A stretch of DNA of 64,000 bases from Paraclostridium hominis (lineage in GTDB: Bacteria > Bacillota > Clostridia > Peptostreptococcales > Peptostreptococcaceae), in contig NZ_JACRWD010000004.1 of assembly GCF_014306135.1 (NCBI RefSeq), forward strand, positions 104,708 through 168,707, read 5' to 3'. The notes below the pieces were generated by a model. The model was given only the letters and a program-made list of their open reading frames with translations, searched no databases and was not told where the DNA came from. Position 1 is the stretch's first letter. Each line of letters begins with the position of its first letter. The position numbers were made by a program, and so were the translations under genes. Of this stretch, positions 7,257-16,008 are shown in pieces.

Positions 7257-9488
7257 CTAGCACATTTTTCCGTGGAATGTTCTGTTTATAACGTCTAATT
7301 GTTGTTCTCTAGTTAACTTGATGAAGTTTACAGCGTATCCTGAAACTCTTATAGTTAATTGAGGGTATTTTTCTGGATGTTCCATAGCATCTTCTAAAGT
7401 AGATCTATCAAATACGTTAACGTTTAAGTGATGAGCTCCTTGAGAGAAGTATCCATCCATCATTGATGATAAGTTGTTTATTCTTTCAGTCATATCTTTT
7501 CCTAAAGCACCTGGTACTATAGAGAAAGTATTTGATATACCATCTTGAGCATGCTCGTATGGTAATTTAGCAACTGATGCTAATGAAGCTAAAGCACCGC
7601 TGTTATCTCTTCCGTGCATTGGGTTAGCTCCTGGAGCAAATGGCTCACCAGCTTTTCTTCCGTCAGGAGTGTTACCAGTTTTCTTACCATAAACAACGTT
7701 TGAAGTTATAGTAAGTATTGATTGAGTATGATAAGAATTTCTGTAAGTTTTGTTCTTTCTTATCTTGTTCATGAAGTTTTCAACTAATTGAACAGCTATA
7801 TCGTCAACTCTGTCATCGTTGTTTCCGTATTTAGGGAATTCTCCTTCAACTTCGAAGTCAACAACAACACCTTGTTCATTTCTTATAGTTTTAACTTTAG
7901 CGTATTTTATAGCAGATAATGAGTCAGCACATACTGATAAACCAGCTATACCACAAGCCATAGTTCTGAATACGTCTCTATCATGTAAAGCCATTTCTAA
8001 TGCTTCATAAGAATACTTATCATGCATGTAGTGGATTACATTTAATGTGTTTACATATAAGTTAGCTAACCAATCAGTAAACATATCGAATTTTTCCATA
8101 ACTTCATCGTAGTCTAAGTATTCAGAAGTTATTGGCTCAAATCTTGGTCCAACTTGCTTTAATTTCTTCTCATCTATACCACCGTTTATAGCGTATAATA
8201 AAGTCTTAGCTAAGTTAACTCTAGCTCCGAAGAATTGCATTTGCTTACCTATTCTCATTGCAGATACACAACAAGCTATACCGTAGTCGTCTCCCCAGTA
8301 AGGTTTCATTAAATCATCGTTCTCGTATTGAACAGAACTTGTGTCTATTGATACTTTAGAACAGAAGTTTTTGAATCCTTCTGGTAATTGAGTAGACCAT
8401 AATACTGTTAAGTTTGGCTCTGGAGATGGTCCAAGAGTATATAAAGTATTTAACATTCTGAATGAGTTTTTAGTTACTAATGTTCTACCATCTAATCCCA
8501 TACCACCGATAGACTCAGTTACCCAAGTTGGGTCTCCAGAGAATAAATCGTTGTATTCAGGAGTTCTTAAGAATCTAACCATTCTTAACTTCATAACGAA
8601 GTGGTCCATTATTTCTTGAGCTTGCTCTTCAGTTAATACACCAGCAGCTAAATCTCTTTCGAAGTATATATCTAAGAAAGTAGAAACTCTACCTAAAGAC
8701 ATTGCAGCTCCGTTTTGATCTTTAACAGCTCCTAAGTATCCGAAGTAAGTCCATTGAACAGCTTCTTTTGCATTAGTAGCTGGTTGAGATATGTCGAATC
8801 CGTAAGATGCAGCCATTCTCTTTAAAGCTTCTAAAGCTTTTATTTGATCAGATATTTCTTCTCTTAATCTTATTACTTCTTCATCTATACATCTAACTTC
8901 TAATGAAGCTTTTTGATCTAATTTATCTTGTATTAATTTATCAACACCGTATAAAGCAACTCTTCTGTAGTCACCTATTATTCTACCTCTACCGTAAGCA
9001 TCTGGTAATCCAGTTATTATACCAGCACTTCTAGCAGCTCTCATGTCAGGAGTATAAGCATCGAATACACCTTGGTTATGAGTTTTTCTATATTTAGTGA
9101 ATATTTCACTTATTTCAGGATTTAATTTGTATCCATAAGCGTCACAAGAAGTTTCAACCATTCTTATTCCACCAAATGGCATTACAGCTCTTTTTAAAGG
9201 AGCATCAGTTTGAACCCCAACTATTGTTTCTAAGTCCTTTTCTATATATCCAGGACCGTAAGCATCTATTAAAGATACTGTATCAGTGTCTACATCTAAT
9301 GTACCATTGTTTTCTCTTTCTTTTTTGAAAAGATCAAGAGCTTGGTTCCATAATTTTTTAGTATTTTCAGTTGCTCCAGCTAAGAAAGAATCATTTCCTT
9401 CATATGGAGTGTAGTTTAATTGTATGAACTCTCTAACGTTTATTTCTTTAGTCCATCTACCAGTTTTGAATCCTTGCCATGCATTCAT
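7257..9488 (-). CDS. pflB: Formate C-acetyltransferase (pyruvate formate-lyase)
   Basis: Glycyl radical enzyme converting pyruvate and CoA to acetyl-CoA and formate under anaerobic conditions. The 743-residue length matches the family. The catalytic cysteine pair is C406-C407 in GIACCVSAM, and the radical glycine is G717 in RVSGYAVNF near the C-terminus. The ATG follows a strong AAGGAGG. Codon and base use are less AT-biased than in neighbours (more GCT/GTT and CCA-type codons), consistent with high expression. The ~290-bp upstream region carries the palindrome at 9590-9605. Confidence 0.97.
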   Translation of the reverse strand: MNAWQGFKTGRWTKEINVREFIQLNYTPYEGNDSFLAGATENTKKLWNQALDLFKKERENNGTLDVDTDTVSLIDAYGPGYIEKDLETIVGVQTDAPLKRAVMPFGGIRMVETSCDAYGYKLNPEISEIFTKYRKTHNQGVFDAYTPDMRAARSAGIITGLPDAYGRGRIIGDYRRVALYGVDKLIQDKLDQKASLEVRCIDEEVIRLREEISDQIKALEALKRMAASYGFDISQPATNAKEAVQWTYFGYLGAVKDQNGAAMSLGRVSTFLDIYFERDLAAGVLTEEQAQEIMDHFVMKLRMVRFLRTPEYNDLFSGDPTWVTESIGGMGLDGRTLVTKNSFRMLNTLYTLGPSPEPNLTVLWSTQLPEGFKNFCSKVSIDTSSVQYENDDLMKPYWGDDYGIACCVSAMRIGKQMQFFGARVNLAKTLLYAINGGIDEKKLKQVGPRFEPITSEYLDYDEVMEKFDMFTDWLANLYVNTLNVIHYMHDKYSYEALEMALHDRDVFRTMACGIAGLSVCADSLSAIKYAKVKTIRNEQGVVVDFEVEGEFPKYGNNDDRVDDIAVQLVENFMNKIRKNKTYRNSYHTQSILTITSNVVYGKKTGNTPDGRKAGEPFAPGANPMHGRDNSGALASLASVAKLPYEHAQDGISNTFSIVPGALGKDMTERINNLSSMMDGYFSQGAHHLNVNVFDRSTLEDAMEHPEKYPQLTIRVSGYAVNFIKLTREQQLDVINRTFHGKMC

Positions 9489-9757
9489 GTTGATAGCCTC
9501 CTTAAGTTTTATGTGTGTTCAAATTAATTTATATTTATAAAATCTAGCTAGATATTTTTTAAACAATATAATCATAACACAGAATTAGTATTTTGTATAC
9601 AAAATTTTAAATCAAAATTTTGAATTGTGTTTTATTTTGACATCTTTTGTATATTCATATAATACCCAGAGAAAAGTGTGATAAACACGAATTTTAAGAA
9701 TAATTTAAATTATTTTTAAATAGATTAAATATACATAAATAAATAAGTAAACTGAAT
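9489..9757. promoter_or_regulatory. Upstream region of pflB with a palindromic operator candidate
   Basis: This gene-free stretch contains a perfect 16-bp palindrome ATTTTGTATACAAAAT at 9590-9605. On the minus strand, TTGTAT within it, a 17-bp spacer and TGTTAT form a possible pflB promoter, so a factor binding the palindrome would cover the -35. A second short dyad GTGTGATAAACAC lies near 9676-9688. The responsible regulator cannot be told from sequence. It is not the Rex consensus. Confidence 0.4.
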
Positions 9758-9781
9758 ATGTATATTATTAGGGGGGATAAA

Positions 9782-10738
9782 ATGATATTTACAATTATCT
9801 TATTTTTATTGGGATTTGTATTAATAACTAAAGGTGCGGATATTTTTATAGAATCCACTATTTCTGTAGCAAAAAAAACAAATATACCAGAAATAGTTTT
9901 AGGCGCAACTATAGTTAGTTTAGCAACTACGTTCCCAGAGTTAACTGTATCAGCTTTTGCATCTATACAAGGGCATACTACAATGAGTTTGGGAAATGCA
10001 ATAGGTTCTATAATATGTAATACAGGATTAGCACTTGGGTTAGTAGCAATGATTAAACCGTTTAAGGTAGATAAGAAGATTTTTAATTCAAAAGCTATAT
10101 TGTTAATGATATCTGTGACAGTTTTGATTATTTTAGGTATGGATAAAACAATAGGAAGAATGGATGCTATGGCTTTAATTGGTTTATTAGTTATTTACAT
10201 GATAAATAATTATAATAGTATTCCAAAGACAGGATCAAGAAGAACTAGTAATGCCGCAAATATAGAGGACAGTAAATCATCAGACATGATAAAATTGGTA
10301 GTTATGTTTGTAATTGGTATAACAATGATGATTATAGGTTCAAGGCTATTGGTTAACAATGGAATTAAAATTGCAGAAGTTTTAGGAGTACCGCAAGCTG
10401 TTATAAGTTTAACTGTAATAGCACTTGGAACATCACTTCCTGAGTTAGTATCGTGCTTGACTGCTATAAGAAAAAGTCATAATGCAATTTCTGTTGGGAA
10501 TATATTAGGGGCTAATATATTAAATATAGTTTCAGTTATTGGATTATCATCATTTATAAATGACATACCTATACTTAAGCAAACTTCTATGGTAGATTTT
10601 CCATTTATGATATTACTTTTATTAATACTTATAATACCTACATTTATTAAGCAAAAGATTTATAGATTTCAAGGTTTACTTATGATACTTACATATATAA
10701 TATATATATCAACTTTATACTTTACATATATAGATTAA
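9782..10738 (+). CDS. Calcium/sodium (cation) antiporter, CaCA family YrbG-like
   Basis: Integral membrane exchanger of 318 residues. Two inverted halves each carry an alpha-repeat motif: GATIVSLATTFPELTVS in the first half and ALGTSLPELVSCLTAI in the second. They are separated by a polar loop (about residues 140-170), with around ten hydrophobic helices overall. I placed the start at ATG 9782 because GGGGGG (9771-9776) immediately precedes it. A longer frame starting at 9758 would put that ribosome site inside the coding region. The true exchanged ion is not certain from sequence. Confidence 0.85.
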   Translation: MIFTIILFLLGFVLITKGADIFIESTISVAKKTNIPEIVLGATIVSLATTFPELTVSAFASIQGHTTMSLGNAIGSIICNTGLALGLVAMIKPFKVDKKIFNSKAILLMISVTVLIILGMDKTIGRMDAMALIGLLVIYMINNYNSIPKTGSRRTSNAANIEDSKSSDMIKLVVMFVIGITMMIIGSRLLVNNGIKIAEVLGVPQAVISLTVIALGTSLPELVSCLTAIRKSHNAISVGNILGANILNIVSVIGLSSFINDIPILKQTSMVDFPFMILLLLILIIPTFIKQKIYRFQGLLMILTYIIYISTLYFTYID

Positions 10739-10770
10739 AATAAGGTATGTTTTAAACATGCCTTATTTTT
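10739..10770 (+). terminator. Terminator of the antiporter gene
   Basis: Near-perfect 14-bp dyad AATAAGGTATGTTT / AAACATGCCTTATT (one T-G pair, one spacer base), followed by T5. Confidence 0.8.
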
Positions 10771-10885
10771 GATTTATACTGAATACCTTATTTACCATTA
10801 GGATAAAATATTAATTGCATAATATATGAAATAAATATATAATTGATAAAGTTAATATAAATTGATTACGGAAAGGAAACAATAT

Positions 10886-12475
10886 ATGAATATAGTTAAA
10901 TTCGATGATTTACCAATAAATGAAAACATAAAAAAAGCTGTATTAGAAATGGGATTTGAAGAACCATCTCCAATACAAGCTCAAGCAATACCAAAAATAA
11001 TTACAGGAGTAGATATTATAGGGCAAGCTCAAACTGGTACGGGGAAAACAGCAGCATTTAGTATACCTATATTAGAAATGGTAGACCCAGATGATAAGAG
11101 TCTACAAGCAGTAGTTTTATGTCCAACAAGAGAATTAGCAATACAAGTATCAAGTGAAATAAGAAAAATAGGTAAGTACATGCACGGGATAAAAACTTTA
11201 CCTGTATACGGAGGACAACCTATAGATAGACAAATAAGATCTTTAAAAAGCGGAGTACAAATAGTTATAGGAACTCCAGGTCGTATTATAGATCATATAA
11301 ATCGTAAGACTTTAAAGATGGATAAAGTTAAAATGGTTATATTAGATGAAGCGGATGAAATGTTAGATATGGGATTTAGAGAAGATATAGAGATGATTTT
11401 AGATAAGACTCCAGAAGATAGACAAACAACTTTCTTCTCTGCTACTATGCCAAAAGGAATTTTAGATTTAACAAAGAAATTCCAAAAAGATCCTGAGCAT
11501 GTAAAGATAGTTAGAAAAGAACTTACAGTTCCAAATATAAAACAATATTATATAGAAACTAAGTCAGCTAACAAGTTAGAAGTATTATGTAGATTGATAG
11601 ATGTATATAATCCTAAGTTATCAGTAGTATTTTGTAATACTAAAAGAGGTGCAGATGAATTAGTTAGCGATTTACAAGCTAGAGGATATTTTGCAGATGC
11701 ATTACATGGAGATTTAAAGCAAACTCAAAGAGACATAGTAATGGATAAGTTTAGAAATGGAACAATAGATATATTAGTTGCTACAGATGTAGCTGCAAGA
11801 GGAATAGATGTTGATGATGTTGAAGCAGTATTTAACTATGATTTACCACAAGATGAAGAGTACTATGTACACAGAATAGGTAGAACAGGTAGAGCTGGTA
11901 GAACTGGGGTTTCATTCTCTTTTGTATTCGGGAAAGAAAAGAGAAAAATGAAAGATATAGAAAGATATACTAAATCTAAATTAGAAAAACACAGTATACC
12001 ATCAATATCAGATGTAGAAGAGAAAAAAGTGAGTGTATTCTTTGAACAAGTTAAATCTACTATACAAGAAGGTCATTTAACAAAGCAAGTTCAATGGTTA
12101 GAAAACTTCTGCAAAGAAGAAGATTATGATACTTTAGATATAGCAGCAGCTTTAGTTAAATTAGCTCTAGGTGATGAAGAGAAAGAAGAAATAGTAGAAG
12201 AATCATATGATACAGGCGCTGAATCAGGAATGACTAGACTATTTATAAATGTAGGTAGAAAACAAAAAGTTCAAGCTAGAGATATAGTTGGAGCTATAGC
12301 TGGAGAAGTTGGAATACCTGGAAAGTTAGTTGGAACTATAGATATATATGATAAATATACATTTGTTGAAGTTCCAAAGAAACATACTAGAAAAGTTCTA
12401 GATAAAATGAAAAACATAAAAATAAAAGGAAATAAAGTTAATATAGAAAGAGCGAATTCTAAGAGAAAAAAATAA
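10886..12475 (+). CDS. DEAD-box ATP-dependent RNA helicase with C-terminal RNA-binding domain
   Basis: RNA helicase of 529 residues. It has a Q motif near the N-terminus, AQTGTGKT (motif I), PTRELA, LDEADEMLDMGF (DEAD), SAT, and HRIGRTGRAGR. The last ~75 residues (RLFINVGRKQKV onward) resemble the DbpA/DeaD RRM-like domain, so roles in ribosome assembly, mRNA decay or cold adaptation are likely (CshA/DeaD/DbpA group; exact orthology unresolved). ATG 10886 is chosen because GGAAAGGA lies 10 nt upstream. An upstream TTG at 10862 would contain that site. It ends in a perfect palindromic terminator shared with dapL. Confidence 0.93.
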   Translation: MNIVKFDDLPINENIKKAVLEMGFEEPSPIQAQAIPKIITGVDIIGQAQTGTGKTAAFSIPILEMVDPDDKSLQAVVLCPTRELAIQVSSEIRKIGKYMHGIKTLPVYGGQPIDRQIRSLKSGVQIVIGTPGRIIDHINRKTLKMDKVKMVILDEADEMLDMGFREDIEMILDKTPEDRQTTFFSATMPKGILDLTKKFQKDPEHVKIVRKELTVPNIKQYYIETKSANKLEVLCRLIDVYNPKLSVVFCNTKRGADELVSDLQARGYFADALHGDLKQTQRDIVMDKFRNGTIDILVATDVAARGIDVDDVEAVFNYDLPQDEEYYVHRIGRTGRAGRTGVSFSFVFGKEKRKMKDIERYTKSKLEKHSIPSISDVEEKKVSVFFEQVKSTIQEGHLTKQVQWLENFCKEEDYDTLDIAAALVKLALGDEEKEEIVEESYDTGAESGMTRLFINVGRKQKVQARDIVGAIAGEVGIPGKLVGTIDIYDKYTFVEVPKKHTRKVLDKMKNIKIKGNKVNIERANSKRKK

Positions 12476-12521
12476 TAAATTAAAAGAGGATATCTTTAAA
12501 GATATCCTCTTTTAATTTATT
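12474..12521. terminator. Perfect 48-bp palindrome acting as bidirectional terminator
   Basis: Zero-spacer inverted repeat with 24-bp arms centred between 12497 and 12498. It overlaps the helicase stop codon on one side and the last codon region of dapL on the other. GC-rich core AGAGGATATC with A- and T-rich ends. Confidence 0.9.
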
Positions 12522-13752
12522 CAAATTCCAAATTAAGAGATAAAAGTCTGTTTTTTAAGTCATCCATAACTTTAAGTTCATCAGATAAAGAATTAGCATC
12601 ATAAGTAACAGAAAATCTTAAAAAGCTACCACAATCATCCCAAGGAACTGTTGATATTAATGCATTTGAAAGTATATAAAGGCTAGCTTCCTCTGCATTT
12701 TTAAACCTTATTCCATCTTTAACCCCAATAGGTATTGGTACGTAAGAATAAAATCCGCCTTTAGGTTTATCAATTTTAAATCCAACTTGTCTTAAAACAT
12801 CGATTAAAATATTAAAGCGTCTTAAATATCTATCTTTATTTAATTCTATTAAATTAAAATGGTTAAGAGCATAAGCTCCAGCTTTTTGAATAGCTCTAAA
12901 TTGACCAGAGTCTGTATGGCCTTTAACAGTGCTATAAACTTTCATTGCTTTTTTAGAACCAACAACAAAAGCTAATCTCCATCCAGTCATATTAAAAGCC
13001 TTAGATAAAGAATGAATTTCTATACAAACATCTATAGCTCCTTCTATACTTAGAATACTAAGTGGTTTACAATCACCATAAGTCAAAGGCCCATAGGCTA
13101 AATCTGATATTATTAAAATGTCATTATCTTTAGCAAATTTAACAGCATGTTCATAAAATTCTTTAGTTGCAACCTGACCAGTAGGGTTATTAGGATAATT
13201 TAAATATAATAATTTGGATCTTTTTTTTATATCATCAGGGATGTTATCTAAGTCTGGATAGAAATTATTTTCAGGGCATAGAGGTAAGTTATAGGTTTCA
13301 CCACCTATATATTTTGAATATGTTCCAAGAACTTGATATGCAGGTGCTGGCATAAGGCATATATCTCCAGGATTTATAAAACAAAGTGGAAGCATAGCTA
13401 AAACTGGCTTTGAACCTATCCCGTGTACTATATTTTCAGTAGTAATGTTTTTTACATTGTACACTTGTTCTAGATATTTACAAGCTGCTTCTTGAAATTC
13501 AATAATCCCATTATCTGAATAGAACCTATTCTCTGGTTTGCCAGCTTCAATTGATAATATATCTACAAGGGATTTATGAGCCATTTTGTCAGGTTCTCCT
13601 ACGCCCATATCAATAAGTTTTATGTCTGGAAACTTAGATTGAACTTCTTTGGTTATCTTTTTTAATTTTTCAAATTTATAAAGTCTATTATTATCTTCAA
13701 AAAATGATGGACCTCCAAGTCGATTAGAAACTTTGTTGTATATAAAATCCAT
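12517..13752 (-). CDS. dapL: LL-diaminopimelate aminotransferase
   Basis: PLP class I/II aminotransferase that converts tetrahydrodipicolinate directly to LL-diaminopimelate for lysine and peptidoglycan. The 411-residue protein begins with the DapL-like N-terminus (NRLGGPSFF), then IDMGVGEPD, NYPNNPTGQ, and the PLP lysine in SLSKAFNMTGWR. C-terminal RFS supplies the carboxylate-binding Arg. Other members of aminotransferase fold I are similar, but the length and the N-terminal motifs favour DapL. It is a single gene with its own promoter (13776-13804) and a strong GGAGG before the ATG. Confidence 0.87.
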   Translation of the reverse strand: MDFIYNKVSNRLGGPSFFEDNNRLYKFEKLKKITKEVQSKFPDIKLIDMGVGEPDKMAHKSLVDILSIEAGKPENRFYSDNGIIEFQEAACKYLEQVYNVKNITTENIVHGIGSKPVLAMLPLCFINPGDICLMPAPAYQVLGTYSKYIGGETYNLPLCPENNFYPDLDNIPDDIKKRSKLLYLNYPNNPTGQVATKEFYEHAVKFAKDNDILIISDLAYGPLTYGDCKPLSILSIEGAIDVCIEIHSLSKAFNMTGWRLAFVVGSKKAMKVYSTVKGHTDSGQFRAIQKAGAYALNHFNLIELNKDRYLRRFNILIDVLRQVGFKIDKPKGGFYSYVPIPIGVKDGIRFKNAEEASLYILSNALISTVPWDDCGSFLRFSVTYDANSLSDELKVMDDLKNRLLSLNLEFE

Positions 13753-13775
13753 TATTATTCCTCCAAATTTAATTT

Positions 13776-13804
13776 AGTATAGTACATAATATTTAAATGT
13801 GTAA
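13776..13804 (-). promoter_or_regulatory. dapL promoter
   Basis: Minus-strand -35 TTACAC (13804-13799), 17-bp spacer, -10 TATACT (13781-13776), 23 bp before the start codon. Confidence 0.5.
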
Positions 13805-13843
13805 CTTTTTGATACAATAAAACAAAACTATTTAAATATTATT

Positions 13844-13872
13844 GAAGGATAATAATTTAATTTATAGAATTG
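13844..13872 (+). promoter_or_regulatory. Sigma-H type promoter of the spoIIA operon
   Basis: GAAGGATAA (13844-13852), an 11-bp spacer, then ATAGAATTG (13864-13872). This fits the Bacillus sigma-H pattern RnAGGAWWW-N11-12-RnnGAATWW at every defined position except the last W. It lies 41 bp before the spoIIAA start. The spoIIA operon is a classic sigma-H target. Confidence 0.8.
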
Positions 13873-13913
13873 AATACAAAGTATTATTTTTAAAACTGTT
13901 AGGAGGGGAACTA

Positions 13914-14270
13914 ATGATAAATTTTTCATTGGATAATAAAAACTTAAAAGTTGAGTTTCTAAGTAAGGAATTAGATCATCATATATCAAATGAAGTAAGA
14001 GAAGAAATAGATTATATAATACAGGAAAAACAGATAAAAAATATAATTTTTGATTTTAAGAATATGAACTTTATGGATTCTTCAGGAATTGGGGTTGTAA
14101 TTGGAAGATATAAAAGAGTATCTAGTGAGGGTGGCAAAGTAGCTGTAATAAATATAAATCCAAGGGTAAAAAAGATTTTTGATTTATCAGGAATGAGTAA
14201 AATTATAGAAATTCATAACACTTATGAAGATGCTTTAGGTTCTTTTTTAGGAGGTGTAGCAAATGAGTAA
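13914..14270 (+). CDS. spoIIAA: Anti-sigma F factor antagonist SpoIIAA
   Basis: STAS-domain protein of 118 residues that releases sigma F from SpoIIAB in the forespore. The phosphorylation site is the DSSG motif (NFMDSSGIGVVIGRY; the second Ser, S57, matches the Bacillus site). ATG 13914 follows GGAGGGG and gives the usual family length. The longer frame starting at 13842 runs through the sigma-H promoter and is not used. The last 8 bp overlap spoIIAB, implying translational coupling. Confidence 0.95.
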   Translation: MINFSLDNKNLKVEFLSKELDHHISNEVREEIDYIIQEKQIKNIIFDFKNMNFMDSSGIGVVIGRYKRVSSEGGKVAVININPRVKKIFDLSGMSKIIEIHNTYEDALGSFLGGVANE

Positions 14271-14697
14271 TATTATGGAAGTGAAATTTTCAGCAAAATC
14301 AGAAAATGAAAGTTTTGCAAGAGTCATAGTTGCATCTTTTGCATCTAAATTAGATCCTACATTAGATGAGATTGCAGATATAAAAACTGCTGTTTCGGAA
14401 GCAGTTACAAACTCAATAATACATGGATATGATGAAGATGAAACTAAATTTGTTAATATAAGATGTGAAATAGAAGATAAAACTATTACTATTTCAGTTG
14501 AAGATTTCGGAAATGGAATAGAAGATTTAGATATGGCAATGCAACCATTATATACGTCTAAACCTGAGTTAGAAAGATCTGGTATGGGATTTACTGTTAT
14601 GGAAAGCTTTATGGACAACATAGAAGTTTTCTCTAAAAAGGGAGAAGGAACTAAGGTAATTATGAAAAAGAAAATAGATTCATCTAATATAGAATAG
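14263..14697 (+). CDS. spoIIAB: Anti-sigma F factor SpoIIAB
   Basis: Serine kinase and anti-sigma factor of the GHKL fold, 144 residues. It has the N-box region EAVTNSIIHGY, the ATP-lid DFGNGIEDL, and GMGFTVMESFMD. It binds sigma F and phosphorylates SpoIIAA. It starts inside the end of spoIIAA with AGGAGGTG upstream and is followed 10 bp later by sigF: the standard three-gene sporulation operon. Confidence 0.95.
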   Translation: MSNIMEVKFSAKSENESFARVIVASFASKLDPTLDEIADIKTAVSEAVTNSIIHGYDEDETKFVNIRCEIEDKTITISVEDFGNGIEDLDMAMQPLYTSKPELERSGMGFTVMESFMDNIEVFSKKGEGTKVIMKKKIDSSNIE

Positions 14698-14707
14698 AGG
14701 TTTTATT

Positions 14708-15472
14708 ATGGGGATAACTACCAATAAAGAAGAAAGAAAGGGATTGCTTAGCCATGAAGAGACTTTAAGATTAATACAACTTGTGCAAAATGGAGATGAA
14801 CAAGCAAAAGAAATTCTAATAGAAAGTAATTTAGGATTGGTTAGGAGTGTTGTATCTAAATTTTTAAATATAGGATATGAAAGAGATGACTTATTTCAAT
14901 TAGGATCTATAGGACTTATAAAGTCTATATATAAATTTGATCCAAAGTTTAACGTGAAATTTTCTACATATGCTGTACCTATGATTTTAGGAGAAATAAA
15001 AAGGTACTTAAGAGATGATGGAATGATAAAGGTATCAAGATCTTTGAAACAGGTTGCAATAAAAGCTAAAACGCAAACTGAGATTTTAACAAAAAAACTA
15101 GGTAGGGAACCTACAATAGACGAATTAGCTAAGGTAGTAGGTGTAGATAAAGAAGAGTTAGTTATGGCGCTAGAATCTAATTTCGCGGTAGAGTATTTAC
15201 ATGGAGTTATACATGAAGAAGAAGGAGCACCTATATGCTTAATTGACAAAATCAGTTTAAAAGGAGAAAATGAAGAACAAAAAGTTATAGATAACTTATT
15301 GTTAAAAGAGGTATTGGGAAAATTAGATAAAAGAGAAAGACAAATAATAATGCTTAGATACTTTGAAGATAAAACGCAAAGTGAGATAGGCGAATTACTA
15401 AATATATCACAAGTTCAAGTTTCTAGAATAGAAAAAAAAGTTTTATCAAAATTAAAATCATATATAGGATAA
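14708..15472 (+). CDS. sigF: RNA polymerase sigma-F factor
   Basis: Forespore-specific sigma factor of 254 residues with regions 2 (GYERDDLFQLGSIGLIKSIYKFD, STYAVPMILGEIKRYLRD), 3 and 4 (RERQIIMLRYFEDKTQSEIGELLNISQVQVSRIEKKVL). Third gene of the spoIIA operon. Its activity is held by SpoIIAB until SpoIIAA is dephosphorylated. A terminator follows directly, separating it from the spoVA genes that it and sigma G would switch on. Confidence 0.95.
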   Translation: MGITTNKEERKGLLSHEETLRLIQLVQNGDEQAKEILIESNLGLVRSVVSKFLNIGYERDDLFQLGSIGLIKSIYKFDPKFNVKFSTYAVPMILGEIKRYLRDDGMIKVSRSLKQVAIKAKTQTEILTKKLGREPTIDELAKVVGVDKEELVMALESNFAVEYLHGVIHEEEGAPICLIDKISLKGENEEQKVIDNLLLKEVLGKLDKRERQIIMLRYFEDKTQSEIGELLNISQVQVSRIEKKVLSKLKSYIG

Positions 15473-15504
15473 ATAAACCCTTAAAATTGGGGTTTATTTT
15501 TTTT
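15471..15504 (+). terminator. sigF terminator
   Basis: AAATAAACCC / GGGTTTATT hairpin with a T8 tract, overlapping the sigF stop codon. Confidence 0.85.
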
Positions 15505-15555
15505 GTTTTGTTAAATAATAACATTATATAAAAGTATTTTATAGGAGGTTACAAA

Positions 15556-15993
15556 ATGGACAAAAATTATAAAGAATATGTTGATAAAATAAGTCCAAAG
15601 CCCACATATGCTAAAAATTATGTATTAGCATTTATAGTTGGAGGAATAATTTGTGTAATTGGACAAGCTATAAATGATGCTTACATGAATTTCGGACTAG
15701 ATAAACTTAAAGCAGCAGGAGCTACATCTATGACTTTAATTTTTATAGGAGCTCTTTTAACAGGAATTGGTATATATGATTTACTTGGAAAAAGAGCAGG
15801 CGCTGGGTCAATTATACCTATAACTGGATTTGCAAACTCTATAGTATCTCCAGCTATGGAGTACAAAAGAGAAGGATATGTACTAGGAGTAGGAGCTAAC
15901 TTATTTAAAGTTGCTGGACCAGTGTTAGTATATGGTATAGGGTCTTCGGTTTTATGTGGGTTTATATACTATGTGATTAATTTTTTCAAATAG
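15556..15993 (+). CDS. spoVAC: Stage V sporulation protein AC
   Basis: Integral membrane protein of 145 residues with about four hydrophobic helices; forespore inner membrane channel component for dipicolinic acid uptake into and release from the spore. Begins MDKNYKEYVDKISPKPTYAKN, a family-typical start, with TAGGAGG upstream. It is followed after 15 bp by spoVAD and then spoVAE. Sigma G control is expected from known systems. A CATTATA at 15522-15528 could be the -10, but I found no convincing -35. Confidence 0.93.
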   Translation: MDKNYKEYVDKISPKPTYAKNYVLAFIVGGIICVIGQAINDAYMNFGLDKLKAAGATSMTLIFIGALLTGIGIYDLLGKRAGAGSIIPITGFANSIVSPAMEYKREGYVLGVGANLFKVAGPVLVYGIGSSVLCGFIYYVINFFK

Positions 15994-16008
15994 AAAGGGG
16001 TTATTTAA

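Noticed and set aside
15522..15528. Sigma-G promoter for spoVAC (CATTATA)
   Set aside because: A -10-like match only; no acceptable -35 at 17-18 bp, so not listed as a feature.
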